Source of the DNA: Candidatus Poribacteria bacterium
GTDB taxonomy: Bacteria > Poribacteria > WGA-4E > JAJDTR01
Direction: 5' to 3'
Assembly: GCA_022827055.1 (NCBI GenBank)
Contig: JAJDTR010000140.1
Span: 1-64,000, forward strand
DNA length: 64,000 bases
The position numbers and the translations under genes are program-made. Under the pieces are notes generated by a model that saw only the letters and a list, made by a program, of their open reading frames with translations, did no database searches and was not told where the DNA came from. This document shows positions 42,654 to 50,710 of this stretch, piece after piece. Numbering within the stretch: the stretch's first letter is position 1; each line of letters opens with the position of its first letter.

Positions 42654-44212
42654 TGGCACATGCCGCGCGCAAAATCCTCTGGATCGACGACGAGATTGAG
42701 GCACTGAGACCTCACATACTTTATCTGAATGAAAAATCGTATGATGTTACTCCCGTTTCCAATGGTGATGACGCAATTTCGATGATTAAGGCTTCTCGGT
42801 ATGATGTTATTCTGCTAGATCAGATGATGCCGGGACAAGATGGAATGTCCGTACTTGCGCGCGTCCGCGAACTCGACTCAACGATACCACTTATTATGGT
42901 GACGCAATGCAGGGAGGACGCGCTCATAAATGAAGCGCTAGGAAAAAGGATCAGCGACTTTCTTGTCAAACCCATTGGGGGAGCCCAAATCGCTTCTACA
43001 CTCAAGCGTGTCTTAGATCAGACCAAGATTATCGAAGAACAGGTCCCACACAAATATACACAAGACTTCAATCAGATTCGTCTACTCAAGGATTCAGCCC
43101 CCGATTGGCGCAGTTGGGCTGAAATTTATTTGAAATTAGTCGAATGGGATCTTGAATTCGATTTACTAGGCGAAACCGGTCTTGAAGAAACACACTTGGA
43201 ACAGAAAAAAGAGTGTAACGCCCTATTTTCCGATTATGTTGCGGAGAATTACACTCGCTGGATTAGGGGAGAAGATTCCCCGATTCTTTCAGTTGATGTT
43301 CTCGATCGGTTTGTGATACCCCACCTTCGTAAGAATAAACAGGTGTACTTTATTGTTGTTGACTGTTTGCGGCTTGATCATTGGTTAGCGATTGAACCTT
43401 TGCTACAGCCGCATTACTATATTGATCGGAGTTGTTATTACTCAATTTTACCTAGCGCGACGCTTTATTCGCGCAATGCCCTTTTCAGTGGGCTCTTTCC
43501 GCTAGAGCTCTCCGAAAAGTTTCCTCAATACTGGCTGGAAAACTCGGAGGACCAAACAAGTACCAATCGGTTTGAGAAACAACTTCTGCAAGTGAAACTG
43601 CGGAATGCAGGGTTGCGGCTCAGGCCCGGCTTGAGGTATTTTAAGATTTTTGACGCCAAAGGTGGCAACGAATACATCCGACAGGTTTCATCTTTTGAGC
43701 GAATTAGTCTATCCGCGCTGATTGTAAATTTCATTGACATCTTGACCCATCAGCGCTCTCAATTGGACGTGCTTCAACAGATTGCTCCAGATGAATCCGC
43801 ATTTCGTTCTTTGGCGAAATCGTGGTTCGCACACTCAGCTCTATTCGAGATTTTGAAGATTATTGCCCCTCGAGATGCTGTTGTTGTGCTGACCACGGAC
43901 CACGGTTCCGTACTCGGCAATCGGCCGACAAAAGCGTTTGGAAATCGACAAACTTCGACAAGCCTTCGCTTCAAAGTCGGCACGGACTTGGCATGTGACG
44001 AAGGTCAAGCCGTCTATATCAAGCAGCCGAACACGTACAAACTGCCTGCAGAAAGTTCAAATAAGAACTACATTATTGCAAAAGACGATTATTATTTTGT
44101 TTATCCAAATCAATTCCACGAATATACTCGACAGTTTCGAGGAGGATTTCAGCATGGAGGTATCTCAATGGGAGAGTTGATTGTGCCGGTTGTTACAATG
44201 ACATCGCGTTGA
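42653..44212 (+). CDS. porX: PorX-type response regulator with PglZ domain
   Basis: 519 residues from the ATG at 42653, with GAGGAGG before it. The N-terminal receiver has 'KILWIDDEIEALRPHILYL', the phospho-Asp (about residue 56) in 'VILLDQMMPGQDGM', and 'FLVKPIGGAQI'. A linker with 'WAEIYLKLVEWDLEFD' follows. The PglZ/alkaline-phosphatase-fold domain shows 'VYFIVVDCLRLDHW', 'SILPSATLYSRNALFSGLFP', 'LSALIVNFIDILTHQRS', 'VVVLTTDHGSVLG' and 'QHGGISMGELIVPVV'. This whole architecture matches PorX, which controls type IX secretion genes in Bacteroidetes. The metal-ligand Asp/His residues of the domain appear intact. Only the family assignment is secure; the regulated genes are unknown. Confidence 0.9.
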   Translation: MAHAARKILWIDDEIEALRPHILYLNEKSYDVTPVSNGDDAISMIKASRYDVILLDQMMPGQDGMSVLARVRELDSTIPLIMVTQCREDALINEALGKRISDFLVKPIGGAQIASTLKRVLDQTKIIEEQVPHKYTQDFNQIRLLKDSAPDWRSWAEIYLKLVEWDLEFDLLGETGLEETHLEQKKECNALFSDYVAENYTRWIRGEDSPILSVDVLDRFVIPHLRKNKQVYFIVVDCLRLDHWLAIEPLLQPHYYIDRSCYYSILPSATLYSRNALFSGLFPLELSEKFPQYWLENSEDQTSTNRFEKQLLQVKLRNAGLRLRPGLRYFKIFDAKGGNEYIRQVSSFERISLSALIVNFIDILTHQRSQLDVLQQIAPDESAFRSLAKSWFAHSALFEILKIIAPRDAVVVLTTDHGSVLGNRPTKAFGNRQTSTSLRFKVGTDLACDEGQAVYIKQPNTYKLPAESSNKNYIIAKDDYYFVYPNQFHEYTRQFRGGFQHGGISMGELIVPVVTMTSR

Positions 44213-44744
44213 GAAGAAATCACTGAACCAATTTTTAGTGAAATCGTATATTCAGACCGTGCACATTAGGAGATTGTACGGTCGGAAGACTCCGGAAGAT
44301 TCACACCAACTGATTCCTCAAGTGGAACGTAACACATGCTACAACTCAGGCATCGTGGTTTTCGTCCTTGAACGGCTCACTGTATCAAGCATTTTGAGTG
44401 GTAGTACATGCCCGCCACCACTGCAACGGATGGAACATTTGGCTACGTCTATGAGTTCAAGATAGATGTTGTCTTGATGGGTACTAGGCAAGATTCTAGC
44501 CGAATCAAAAAAATGCTTGTAAATCATCTGTGCTGATTAGACAGAGTGGGATATGGAAATCGACGGTTTTCGCACACCCCTGCACCGAAACCGAACTTTT
44601 CACGTCAAAGAGCCATTCTACGATTGACAAATATTTGTTGAGACACATTCAATCGGGTGGTTGTATTCGTTGCCTCCAAAGACAGGCCTGTTGCGGATTG
44701 TGTAGCGACGGGTTCTATGCCCGTACTAGCATTAGGAGGCGACA
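44213..44744. other. 532-base gene-free stretch, nothing firm
   Basis: Between porX and rng, both on the plus strand. Short ORFs on both strands lack motifs. A TTGACA near 44627 has no acceptable -10 at the right distance. No hairpin with a T-run follows porX. Confidence 0.45.
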
Positions 44745-46298
44745 ATGCCAAAGGAAATTCTCATCTCTGATGATGAGTTTGAGACAAGATGTGCCATAAT
44801 TGAAGATGGCGATTTAAGCGAAATCTATGTTGAACGTAAAGATGATGAACATACTTTAGGAAATATCTATAAGGGGCGTGTCGAGAATGTGCTTCCCGGT
44901 ATGCAGAGCGCTTTCGTTGAAATTGGGCTGGAGAAACACGCCTTCCTCCACATTTCGGACATTAACTACGATATTGAAGAGATAGAAGAGGAGGCGGATA
45001 AGGACCTAACAAAACTCGATTTAGGTTCTGAAAAGCCTACTTCTCGAAAAGGCTCAAAAGGATTTCGGTATTCGATCAGCGAATTGGTTCACAAGAACCA
45101 AGAAATACTGGTGCAGGTTGTCAAGGAATCGCTGGGCACCAAAGGTCCGCGTGTCACAAGCTGCATTTCACTGCCCGGACGCTATGTTGTGTATCTCCCC
45201 ACTTCATCGAATATCGGTGTGTCGCGCCGGATAGAATCCGCGGAGGAACGGCAACGGCTTCGAGACATTTCCCAAAAACTGCGATCGGGGGTCGAAGGCG
45301 GCTTTATCGTCCGCACCGCCGCCGAGGGAAAAAGTGATGAAGCGTTCTCCACCGAAATCAAATACCTCGTAGACCTGTGGAAGGAAATCCGCGAACGCGG
45401 CGAACAAATGCCGGTTCGAAGTCTCGTGCGAGAAGATCTTGGCTTCGTCGGGCGGATCATTCGGGACTACTTTACAAACGATGTAACCAAGTTGGTATTC
45501 GACTCGAAGGAACGATACAAGGAAACAACAGAATACCTGTCATCGGGGCTGCCGGAACTCAACTCTCGCGTTAAGCTGTATGAAAAATCATCCCCTCTCT
45601 TCGAAGCCTATGGAGTAGAAAAGGAACTCAAGAAGGCATTAAGTGAGAAGATCTGGTTAAAATGCGGCGGACATATCGTTATTCAACAGACTGAAGCGAT
45701 GGTGTCCATCGATGTCAATACCGGACGATTTGTCGGTAAGGCGGATCCGGATAACACCATTCTGAGCGCCAATCTCGAAGCAGTCGAAGAAATCGTCCGA
45801 CAAATGCGGCTGAGGGATCTTGGCGGCATCATTGTTGTCGATTTTATCGACATGGATAAGCACGAGCACCGAAAAATGCTTTTCAAGACGCTGCAGGAGG
45901 CGCTGAAGAAGGATCGCTCCCGAACCAACATCCTGCACGTGTCGGAACTGGGCTTGGTGGAGATGACGAGACAACGTACACGTCCGAGCCTTTCGTCACT
46001 CCTCACCGAATCTTGCCCCTATTGCGACGGTCACGGAAGAATTCTATCCGTTGATACAATTACTATCTCGGTGCTGCGGTCGATAAAAAAAGCACACCTA
46101 AAGTCGCGGAAAAGGAAACTTCGAGTCATTGCGAACGAACTTATCGTGTCCCGGCTTCTTGATGAGGATTCGAACAAACTCAGCCAACTGGAGAAATCGA
46201 TGAACCTCAAAATCAAGATTGATGAGGACGCCGACCTGCACCTTGAGGATTATCAGATCCTGGCTGACGACACCAATCGTGAAATCTACCTGGATTAG
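44745..46298 (+). CDS. rng: ribonuclease G/E family
   Basis: 517 residues with TTAGGAGG before the ATG. The S1 domain has 'LGNIYKGRVENVLPGMQSAFVEIGLEKHAFLHISDI', with an acidic insert after it. The catalytic part has 'YEKSSPLFEAYGVEKELKKAL', 'IWLKCGGHIVIQQTEAMVSIDVNTGRFVGK' and 'LRDLGGIIVVDFIDM' (the two metal-binding Asp residues lie in SIDVN and FIDM). The zinc-link 'CPYCDGHGR' is also present. The short length without a degradosome scaffold points to RNase G rather than E. It matures 16S rRNA and degrades mRNA. It precedes rplU-rpmA, a very common order. Confidence 0.95.
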   Translation: MPKEILISDDEFETRCAIIEDGDLSEIYVERKDDEHTLGNIYKGRVENVLPGMQSAFVEIGLEKHAFLHISDINYDIEEIEEEADKDLTKLDLGSEKPTSRKGSKGFRYSISELVHKNQEILVQVVKESLGTKGPRVTSCISLPGRYVVYLPTSSNIGVSRRIESAEERQRLRDISQKLRSGVEGGFIVRTAAEGKSDEAFSTEIKYLVDLWKEIRERGEQMPVRSLVREDLGFVGRIIRDYFTNDVTKLVFDSKERYKETTEYLSSGLPELNSRVKLYEKSSPLFEAYGVEKELKKALSEKIWLKCGGHIVIQQTEAMVSIDVNTGRFVGKADPDNTILSANLEAVEEIVRQMRLRDLGGIIVVDFIDMDKHEHRKMLFKTLQEALKKDRSRTNILHVSELGLVEMTRQRTRPSLSSLLTESCPYCDGHGRILSVDTITISVLRSIKKAHLKSRKRKLRVIANELIVSRLLDEDSNKLSQLEKSMNLKIKIDEDADLHLEDYQILADDTNREIYLD

Positions 46299-46372
46299 CC
46301 AGTCGACGAACGCCTTTCGACCGACTCAATGATGGCGTTGGCGGGTGGTCACTGCGTAATGGCAAAATAATT

Positions 46373-46401
46373 TTGATACTGTACATCCATTATGATATAC
46401 T
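46373..46401 (+). promoter_or_regulatory. sigma70-type promoter for rplU-rpmA
   Basis: TTGATA, a 17-base spacer and TATACT, giving a leader of about 85 bases. The leader may house an L21-type control element, but none was recognised. Confidence 0.7.
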
Positions 46402-46491
46402 TTCTGTTTAGGTGAGTCGCTAGACGCAATCATTCAATATTCACCTCACGCAGACGAAGAGATCAAGATTATCTGATTCAGAGGAGAAAAA

Positions 46492-46845
46492 ATGTACGCT
46501 GTGTTTGCCGCGGGCGGGAAACAACATCGCGTTGAAGTCGGTTCGTTAATTGATGTTGAAAAAATCGAAGCGTCCGTGGGAGAAGAAATTACCTTTCCGG
46601 AAGTCCTGGCGATCGGAGACGACGCTGGCGAAATTCACGTGGGACAACCCCATGTCCCAAACGGCGCCGTCGTTGGTGAAATCGTTGAACAGGGCAAAGA
46701 AAAAAAGATTGTCGTATTCAAATCAAAGAGACGCAAAGGCTATAAGCGCAAACTCGGACATCGCCAAAGATTTACGAGACTAAAAATAACCGGAATCCAA
46801 GGCGTAGGCAGTCCACCAGATACGGAGGAAGAAGATGGCTCATAA
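46492..46845 (+). CDS. rplU: 50S ribosomal protein L21
   Basis: 117 residues with AGAGGAG before the ATG. '[43 protein letters not shown]' and '[32 protein letters not shown]' are the complete L21 pattern. It binds 23S rRNA domain V region and, with L27, is almost always encoded as a pair. The 3' end overlaps rpmA by 11 bases. Confidence 0.98.
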   Translation: MYAVFAAGGKQHRVEVGSLIDVEKIEASVGEEITFPEVLAIGDDAGEIHVGQPHVPNGAVVGEIVEQGKEKKIVVFKSKRRKGYKRKLGHRQRFTRLKITGIQGVGSPPDTEEEDGS

Positions 46846-47101
46846 AAAGGGCGGCGGCAGTACCGGCAACGGACGTGACAGTATCGGAAAACGGCTCGGT
46901 GTCAAACGGTTTTCCGGGCACTACGTGACGGCGGGAAGCATCCTCGTTCGGCAGCGCGGCACGCACATCCACGCCGGAAACAATGTCGGCGTCGGGAGCG
47001 ATTACACGCTCTTCTCGACGATTGACGGCTATGTGTGGTTTGAACGGAAGGACAAAGTGCGCAGAAAGGTGAGCGTTTACCCCGAGCGACCGAATTTCTA
47101 A
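46835..47101 (+). CDS. rpmA: 50S ribosomal protein L27
   Basis: 88 residues. '[72 protein letters not shown]' is a full L27. The N-terminal Ala-His-Lys reaches into the peptidyl-transferase centre directly, with no N-terminal cleavage extension of the Firmicutes type. Start overlaps rplU, using the GGAGGAAGAAG within rplU as ribosome site. A terminator follows 30 bases after the stop. Confidence 0.98.
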   Translation: MAHKKGGGSTGNGRDSIGKRLGVKRFSGHYVTAGSILVRQRGTHIHAGNNVGVGSDYTLFSTIDGYVWFERKDKVRRKVSVYPERPNF

Positions 47102-47131
47102 TCTACGTTAAAACTCGAATTTTGATACATC

Positions 47132-47161
47132 AAAACCCCGTCCTATTGCGGGGTTTTTTTA
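47132..47161 (+). terminator. intrinsic terminator after rpmA
   Basis: AAAACCCCG and CGGGGTTTT pair around an 8-base loop, and the T-run continues for seven T in all. It ends the rplU-rpmA transcript and separates it from obg. Confidence 0.95.
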
Positions 47162-47361
47162 TTCCTATTGTCAGAGTTGTTTTGTAATAAGATTCTCAAA
47201 CTAGAGAAAAAGTCGTCAATTTTGTGGATAAGTGGTATAATTCGTAATAGAAAACTACTTTACTGAACTATTACGTACTTCATCAGACCAAGGCGGTACC
47301 TTTCTACTGGATTAACTCCCACGACATAGCAGAACCGCTGCCGTACCAAAGGAAATTTACC

Positions 47362-48096
47362 ATGAAGACATTAAATTACTTGAGTTTAGTAATCGGTACA
47401 TTAATTATTTTAACGCTCGCCGGCTGCGAAGCGGAAAGCGTGATACCGCTCTTGCATTCGCCGAAGGACAGAAGTATCCATGTGACAGGGAGCGGTTCAG
47501 TCACGGGAGAGCCGGATATAGCGACCCTGAATTTAGGTGTATCCGTTGAGAAAGAAACGGTTGCCGAGGCACGGGAGGCAGCCGCAGTCTCAATGACGGC
47601 GGTGCTAGACTCATTGAAAGCTAAAGACATTGCGGAAGACGACATTCAAACGGAGAACTTCAGTATCCGCCCGCAATACGACTACACTGAAAACGGGCGC
47701 GTTCTTCGTGGCTACCGCGTAAATAACACGATCAGCGCAAAGGTGCGAGAACTTCAACGACTCAGCGATATTATCGACGATGCCGCTGGAGCCGGGGGAG
47801 ACATTATCGTTGTGAACTCTGTCCAATTCATGATTGAGGACCCCACGGCGTTGCAGATGGAGGCACGTGCGTTAGCGGCCAAAGATGCTGAAGCGAAAGC
47901 GCAAACGTTGGCGGACGCACACGGAGTTAAGCTTGGAAAACCTGTGACTATCACGGAGGTTACCTCCGGAGGGATATCCCCAATCGTATTTGCCGAGAGC
48001 GTAGCTGCCGCTGATAGCCTCCGCACATCAAGCCCGATTGAAGCGGGTCAACTCACTGTCACTGTAGAGATAACCGTAGTCTACGAGTTTGAGTAG
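47362..48096 (+). CDS. SIMPL-domain (DUF541) lipoprotein
   Basis: 244 residues. The N-terminus 'LVIGTLIILTLAGCEAES' has an LAGC lipobox, so it is a lipid-anchored periplasmic or outer membrane protein. The SIMPL domain follows: 'IHVTGSGSVTGEPDIATLNLGVSVEKETVAEAREAA', 'DIQTENFSIRPQYDYTENGRVLRGYRVNNTI' and 'ARALAAKDAEAKAQTLADAHGVKLGKPVTITE'. The SIMPL/BP26-like fold has no known enzyme activity, and oligomeric channel-like assemblies are reported for the family. It lies in the segment that separates rpmA from obg and has no partner gene. AAAGGAA lies 6 bases before the ATG. Confidence 0.9.
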   Translation: MKTLNYLSLVIGTLIILTLAGCEAESVIPLLHSPKDRSIHVTGSGSVTGEPDIATLNLGVSVEKETVAEAREAAAVSMTAVLDSLKAKDIAEDDIQTENFSIRPQYDYTENGRVLRGYRVNNTISAKVRELQRLSDIIDDAAGAGGDIIVVNSVQFMIEDPTALQMEARALAAKDAEAKAQTLADAHGVKLGKPVTITEVTSGGISPIVFAESVAAADSLRTSSPIEAGQLTVTVEITVVYEFE

Positions 48097-48507
48097 GGTT
48101 AGTCCGATCTACGCACATGGTTTGAACTGAATAGTAGCGGTTGACTGAGAAAACTGCAAGAGGATATAAACCAACACCAACACTGAAACTACGCTACATC
48201 TTTGTGCCGGCGAGTCCCGTTCCAGTCGGTCTTTCATACCGGCTAGCGACACCTATTTATACGAGATTGATACCAGTAATACGCCTCAGCCCACTAGCTT
48301 TCATTTGCCGGTATAAGATATCTCCACATTTAACGCAAATAACGCAAAAAGTCGCGGCGAGTTTTCCAATCATTGCTCTGCCTCTGTAGCCACACCCCCT
48401 TGCTAACGTGTGTCCGTTATCCTACCAAGTGCCTGTCCTAACCTTGGAATACGGTTGGTATCGTGAACTGAAGTGGGCGCATCATTTCGGCCGACTCAAA
48501 TGAACCT
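48097..48507. other. intergenic stretch, nothing recognised
   Basis: An 82-codon plus ORF (48141-48389) has no recognisable features. A HicA toxin would be expected near the HicB gene that follows, but no HicA-like frame was found here or after it. Confidence 0.5.
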
Positions 48508-48723
48508 ATGCAGTACCTTGTCATTATTGAAAAAGGCGAGAACAGTTACGGTGCCTATGTACCGGACCTACCGGGCTGTGTTGCAGTAGGTAAAACGAAG
48601 ACTAAGGTGCACAGATTGATTGCGGAAGCGATTCAATTTCATATCGAAGGTTTGCGAGAAGATGGTGATGTCGTTACTCCTCCAACGTCAACAGCCGCAT
48701 TTATTGATGTCACTACGAGCTAA
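48508..48723 (+). CDS. orphan HicB-family antitoxin-like protein
   Basis: 71 residues. 'YLVIIEKGENSYGAYVPDLPGCVAVGKTKTKVHRLIAEAIQFHIEGLREDGDVVTPPT' is the partly degraded RNase-H-like fold of HicB proteins, including the PDLPGC motif. The C-terminal DNA-binding part of longer HicB proteins is absent, as in the short HicB group. HicB normally neutralises the HicA mRNA interferase encoded next to it. No hicA is visible, so it may be a relic or act in trans. Confidence 0.85.
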   Translation: MQYLVIIEKGENSYGAYVPDLPGCVAVGKTKTKVHRLIAEAIQFHIEGLREDGDVVTPPTSTAAFIDVTTS

Positions 48724-48780
48724 CAGAGGGTTGTGCGAGCCGAGAATAGCCAATCTGGTAACACAATGTAGGAATATCAA

Positions 48781-48817
48781 GGGATATCTATCGCGTTTTC
48801 TTCCACTCGCTTGATTG
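48781..48817. repeat. 38-bp dispersed repeat, diverged copy 3
   Basis: GGGATATCTATCGC, an 8-base variable part and CCACTCGCTTGAT match both halves of the 397-434 and 60095-60132 repeats; the middle is one base shorter. It lies where the body of a higB gene would be expected. Confidence 0.5.
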
Positions 48818-48861
48818 CTTCTACCGGGGTATTCAACAATCCATTTCAATCATCTCAAAAC

Positions 48862-48918
48862 TATGTTCGTCACACACTGACTCACGCAGAGTATGACAAA
48901 GGGAGATGGAAGAAATGA
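48862..48918 (+). pseudogene. HigB-toxin C-terminal remnant
   Basis: One frame reads 'YVRHTLTHAEYDKGRWKK' then TGA. The 'THAEYDK' string with a trailing basic tail is the C-terminal signature of HigB-type (RelE-like) toxins that precede HigA. The TGA overlaps the likely higA start as ATGA, the normal coupling of these pairs. Upstream in this frame no HigB sequence is recognisable, so the toxin has been truncated or replaced. Confidence 0.6.
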
Positions 48919-49313
48919 GCGTGGTTCCGGATGATATTCAATTACACTGGCGTGTTGTGCAGCCGCTTTTTTCCATTCGAAATGAAAACGAATACAATCT
49001 GGCAATTGAGCGGTTGAACGCACTTATTGACGAAATCGGCACCAATGAACAACATCCCTTGTATGAATTGCTTGATACGCTGGGAACAGTCATACACGCC
49101 TATGAAGAGAAGCATTACCCCATGCCGGAGTGCAGCGGCGTCGAGATATTTCAGCATTTGATGGAGGAGCATCAACTTGAGCACTCAGACTTTCCAGAGT
49201 TAGGAACATCAGACGTTATTTTGGAGATTCTTGATGGCAAGCGCGAGCTTACTGCCAAGCACCTTCACGCGTTAGCGACAAGATTTCATGTGTCGCCATC
49301 CGTGTTCGTGTGA
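48915..49313 (+). CDS. higA: HigA-like antitoxin / helix-turn-helix protein
   Basis: 132 residues from the ATG at 48915, which overlaps the toxin remnant's TGA; the ORF track uses 48906, three codons earlier. The N-terminal 'YNLAIERLNALIDEIGTNEQHPLYELLDTLGTVIHAYEEKHYPMPECSGVEIFQHLMEEHQL' is the HigA pattern found in HigBA modules. The C-terminal helix-turn-helix is 'GTSDVILEILDGKRELTAKHLHALATRFHVSPSVF'. HigA binds its own promoter and neutralises HigB. The toxin here is only a remnant, so this copy may survive as a regulator or as an anti-addiction gene. Confidence 0.85.
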   Translation: MSVVPDDIQLHWRVVQPLFSIRNENEYNLAIERLNALIDEIGTNEQHPLYELLDTLGTVIHAYEEKHYPMPECSGVEIFQHLMEEHQLEHSDFPELGTSDVILEILDGKRELTAKHLHALATRFHVSPSVFV

Positions 49314-49417
49314 ACTCTCTCAACATATTGACGCCTGGACAGCCGCCGAATCAAGAAAAAAGATGAATTCGGACAACTTTAAACCCTGGGTTTCCAAATA
49401 ACACGAATGTCAGACAG

Positions 49418-50710
49418 ATGAATATAGACACAGCTAGAATCGAGGCAAAGGGCGGCAAGGGAGGAAACGGCTGCATCAGTTTCCGACGGGAGAAATTTGT
49501 GCCCCGCGGCGGTCCTAACGGCGGCGACGGCGGAGGCGGCGGGAGTGTCGTTCTTGAAGCGGCGGAAGGGATGAGTACGTTAATTGACTTGAGACACAAC
49601 CCGCTTCAAGCCGCTGACGACGGCAAGCACGGCACGGGAAAAGAGATGCACGGGGCAGACGCCCCCGACCGAATCGTCCGAGTTCCCCGCGGTACCATTG
49701 TACGAAATGCCGAAGGAGGAGAGATTCTCGCCGACTTAACAGCCGCCAAGCAACGTATCGTCGTGGCACGCGGAGGCATAGGCGGAAAAGGAAACGCCCG
49801 ATTCAAAAGTAGTATCTTCCAGACACCGCGCGTGGCGGAAAAGGGAGAACCCGGCGAAGAGCGAGTCATCGAACTTGAAGTCAAGCTAATTGCGGATGTC
49901 GGGCTGGTCGGATACCCTAACGCCGGAAAGTCGACTCTGTTAGGACGGGTTTCATCGGCAAAACCGAAAATAGCTCCCTATCCATTCACTACGCTCGCTC
50001 CCAATCTCGGCGTCGTGAGAATAGACGCCGAACGCAACTTTGTAATGGCGGACATCCCGGGATTAATAGAAGGCGCGCACGAAGGAGCTGGGCTGGGCCA
50101 CGATTTCCTGCGGCATATTGAACGGACAAAGATGCTGGTTCACGTCATTGATGCGGCCGCGATTGACGGTCGGGACCCGATTGCCGACTATGAAAAACTT
50201 AACGCGGAACTTGAGGGGCACGACAAACGCTTGATCGAACTTCCACAGTTGATAGTATTGAACAAAATGGATGTGCCCGACGCCCAAACCAACTTGCCGC
50301 AAATCCAGCGTTACTTTGAAAAACGCAAACTTTTCCCGATTTCTGCTGTCACCGGTGAGGGTACCGGGGGGTTAATCCGTGCAACATATCACTGTTTGCA
50401 GGAGCTGAATGAAAAGAACAGAAATGATGAATTCCCATTTGAAGAATTGGAACTCTCACTTGCCAAACCGCGGGGGCGGTTTGAATTAACCCGGGACGGA
50501 AATCGTTTTGTCGTGGCTGGGGACGAACCTCGTCGTGCGGTTTTGATGACGGACATGGAAAACGATCAAGCGCTGATCCTGCTCCATCGTAAACTGAAAA
50601 AGATGGGACTTATGAATGCGCTGAACAAGGCAGGAATTAAGGAAGGAGATACGGTTCAGATTGATGAATTCGAGTTTGCGTACAGCACCAGTGGAATCGA
50701 CGTCGGATAG
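49418..50710 (+). CDS. obg: GTPase Obg/CgtA
   Basis: 430 residues. The glycine-rich Obg fold has 'AKGGKGGNGCISFRREKFVPRGGPNGGDGGGGGSVVL'. The G domain has G1 'VGYPNAGKSTLLGRVSSAKPKIAPYPFTTLAPNLG', G3 'ADIPGLIEGAHEGAGLGHDFLRHIER', G4 'VLNKMDVP' and G5 'ISAVTGEGTGGL'. The C-terminal OCT domain ('VVAGDEPRRAVLMTDMENDQALILLHRKLKKMGLMNALNKAGIKEGDTVQI') is present. Obg acts in 50S assembly and stress responses. It normally directly follows rplU-rpmA; here 2.3 kb of other genes intervene. proB begins before obg ends. Confidence 0.97.
   Translation: MNIDTARIEAKGGKGGNGCISFRREKFVPRGGPNGGDGGGGGSVVLEAAEGMSTLIDLRHNPLQAADDGKHGTGKEMHGADAPDRIVRVPRGTIVRNAEGGEILADLTAAKQRIVVARGGIGGKGNARFKSSIFQTPRVAEKGEPGEERVIELEVKLIADVGLVGYPNAGKSTLLGRVSSAKPKIAPYPFTTLAPNLGVVRIDAERNFVMADIPGLIEGAHEGAGLGHDFLRHIERTKMLVHVIDAAAIDGRDPIADYEKLNAELEGHDKRLIELPQLIVLNKMDVPDAQTNLPQIQRYFEKRKLFPISAVTGEGTGGLIRATYHCLQELNEKNRNDEFPFEELELSLAKPRGRFELTRDGNRFVVAGDEPRRAVLMTDMENDQALILLHRKLKKMGLMNALNKAGIKEGDTVQIDEFEFAYSTSGIDVG

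Noticed and set aside
44627-44660. TTGACA upstream of rng as a promoter
   Set aside because: No acceptable -10 at 16-18 bases.
47229-47240. TATAAT upstream of the SIMPL gene as a promoter
   Set aside because: The -10 is perfect but the hexamer at 17 bases (TCGTCA) is a poor -35, so it was not listed.
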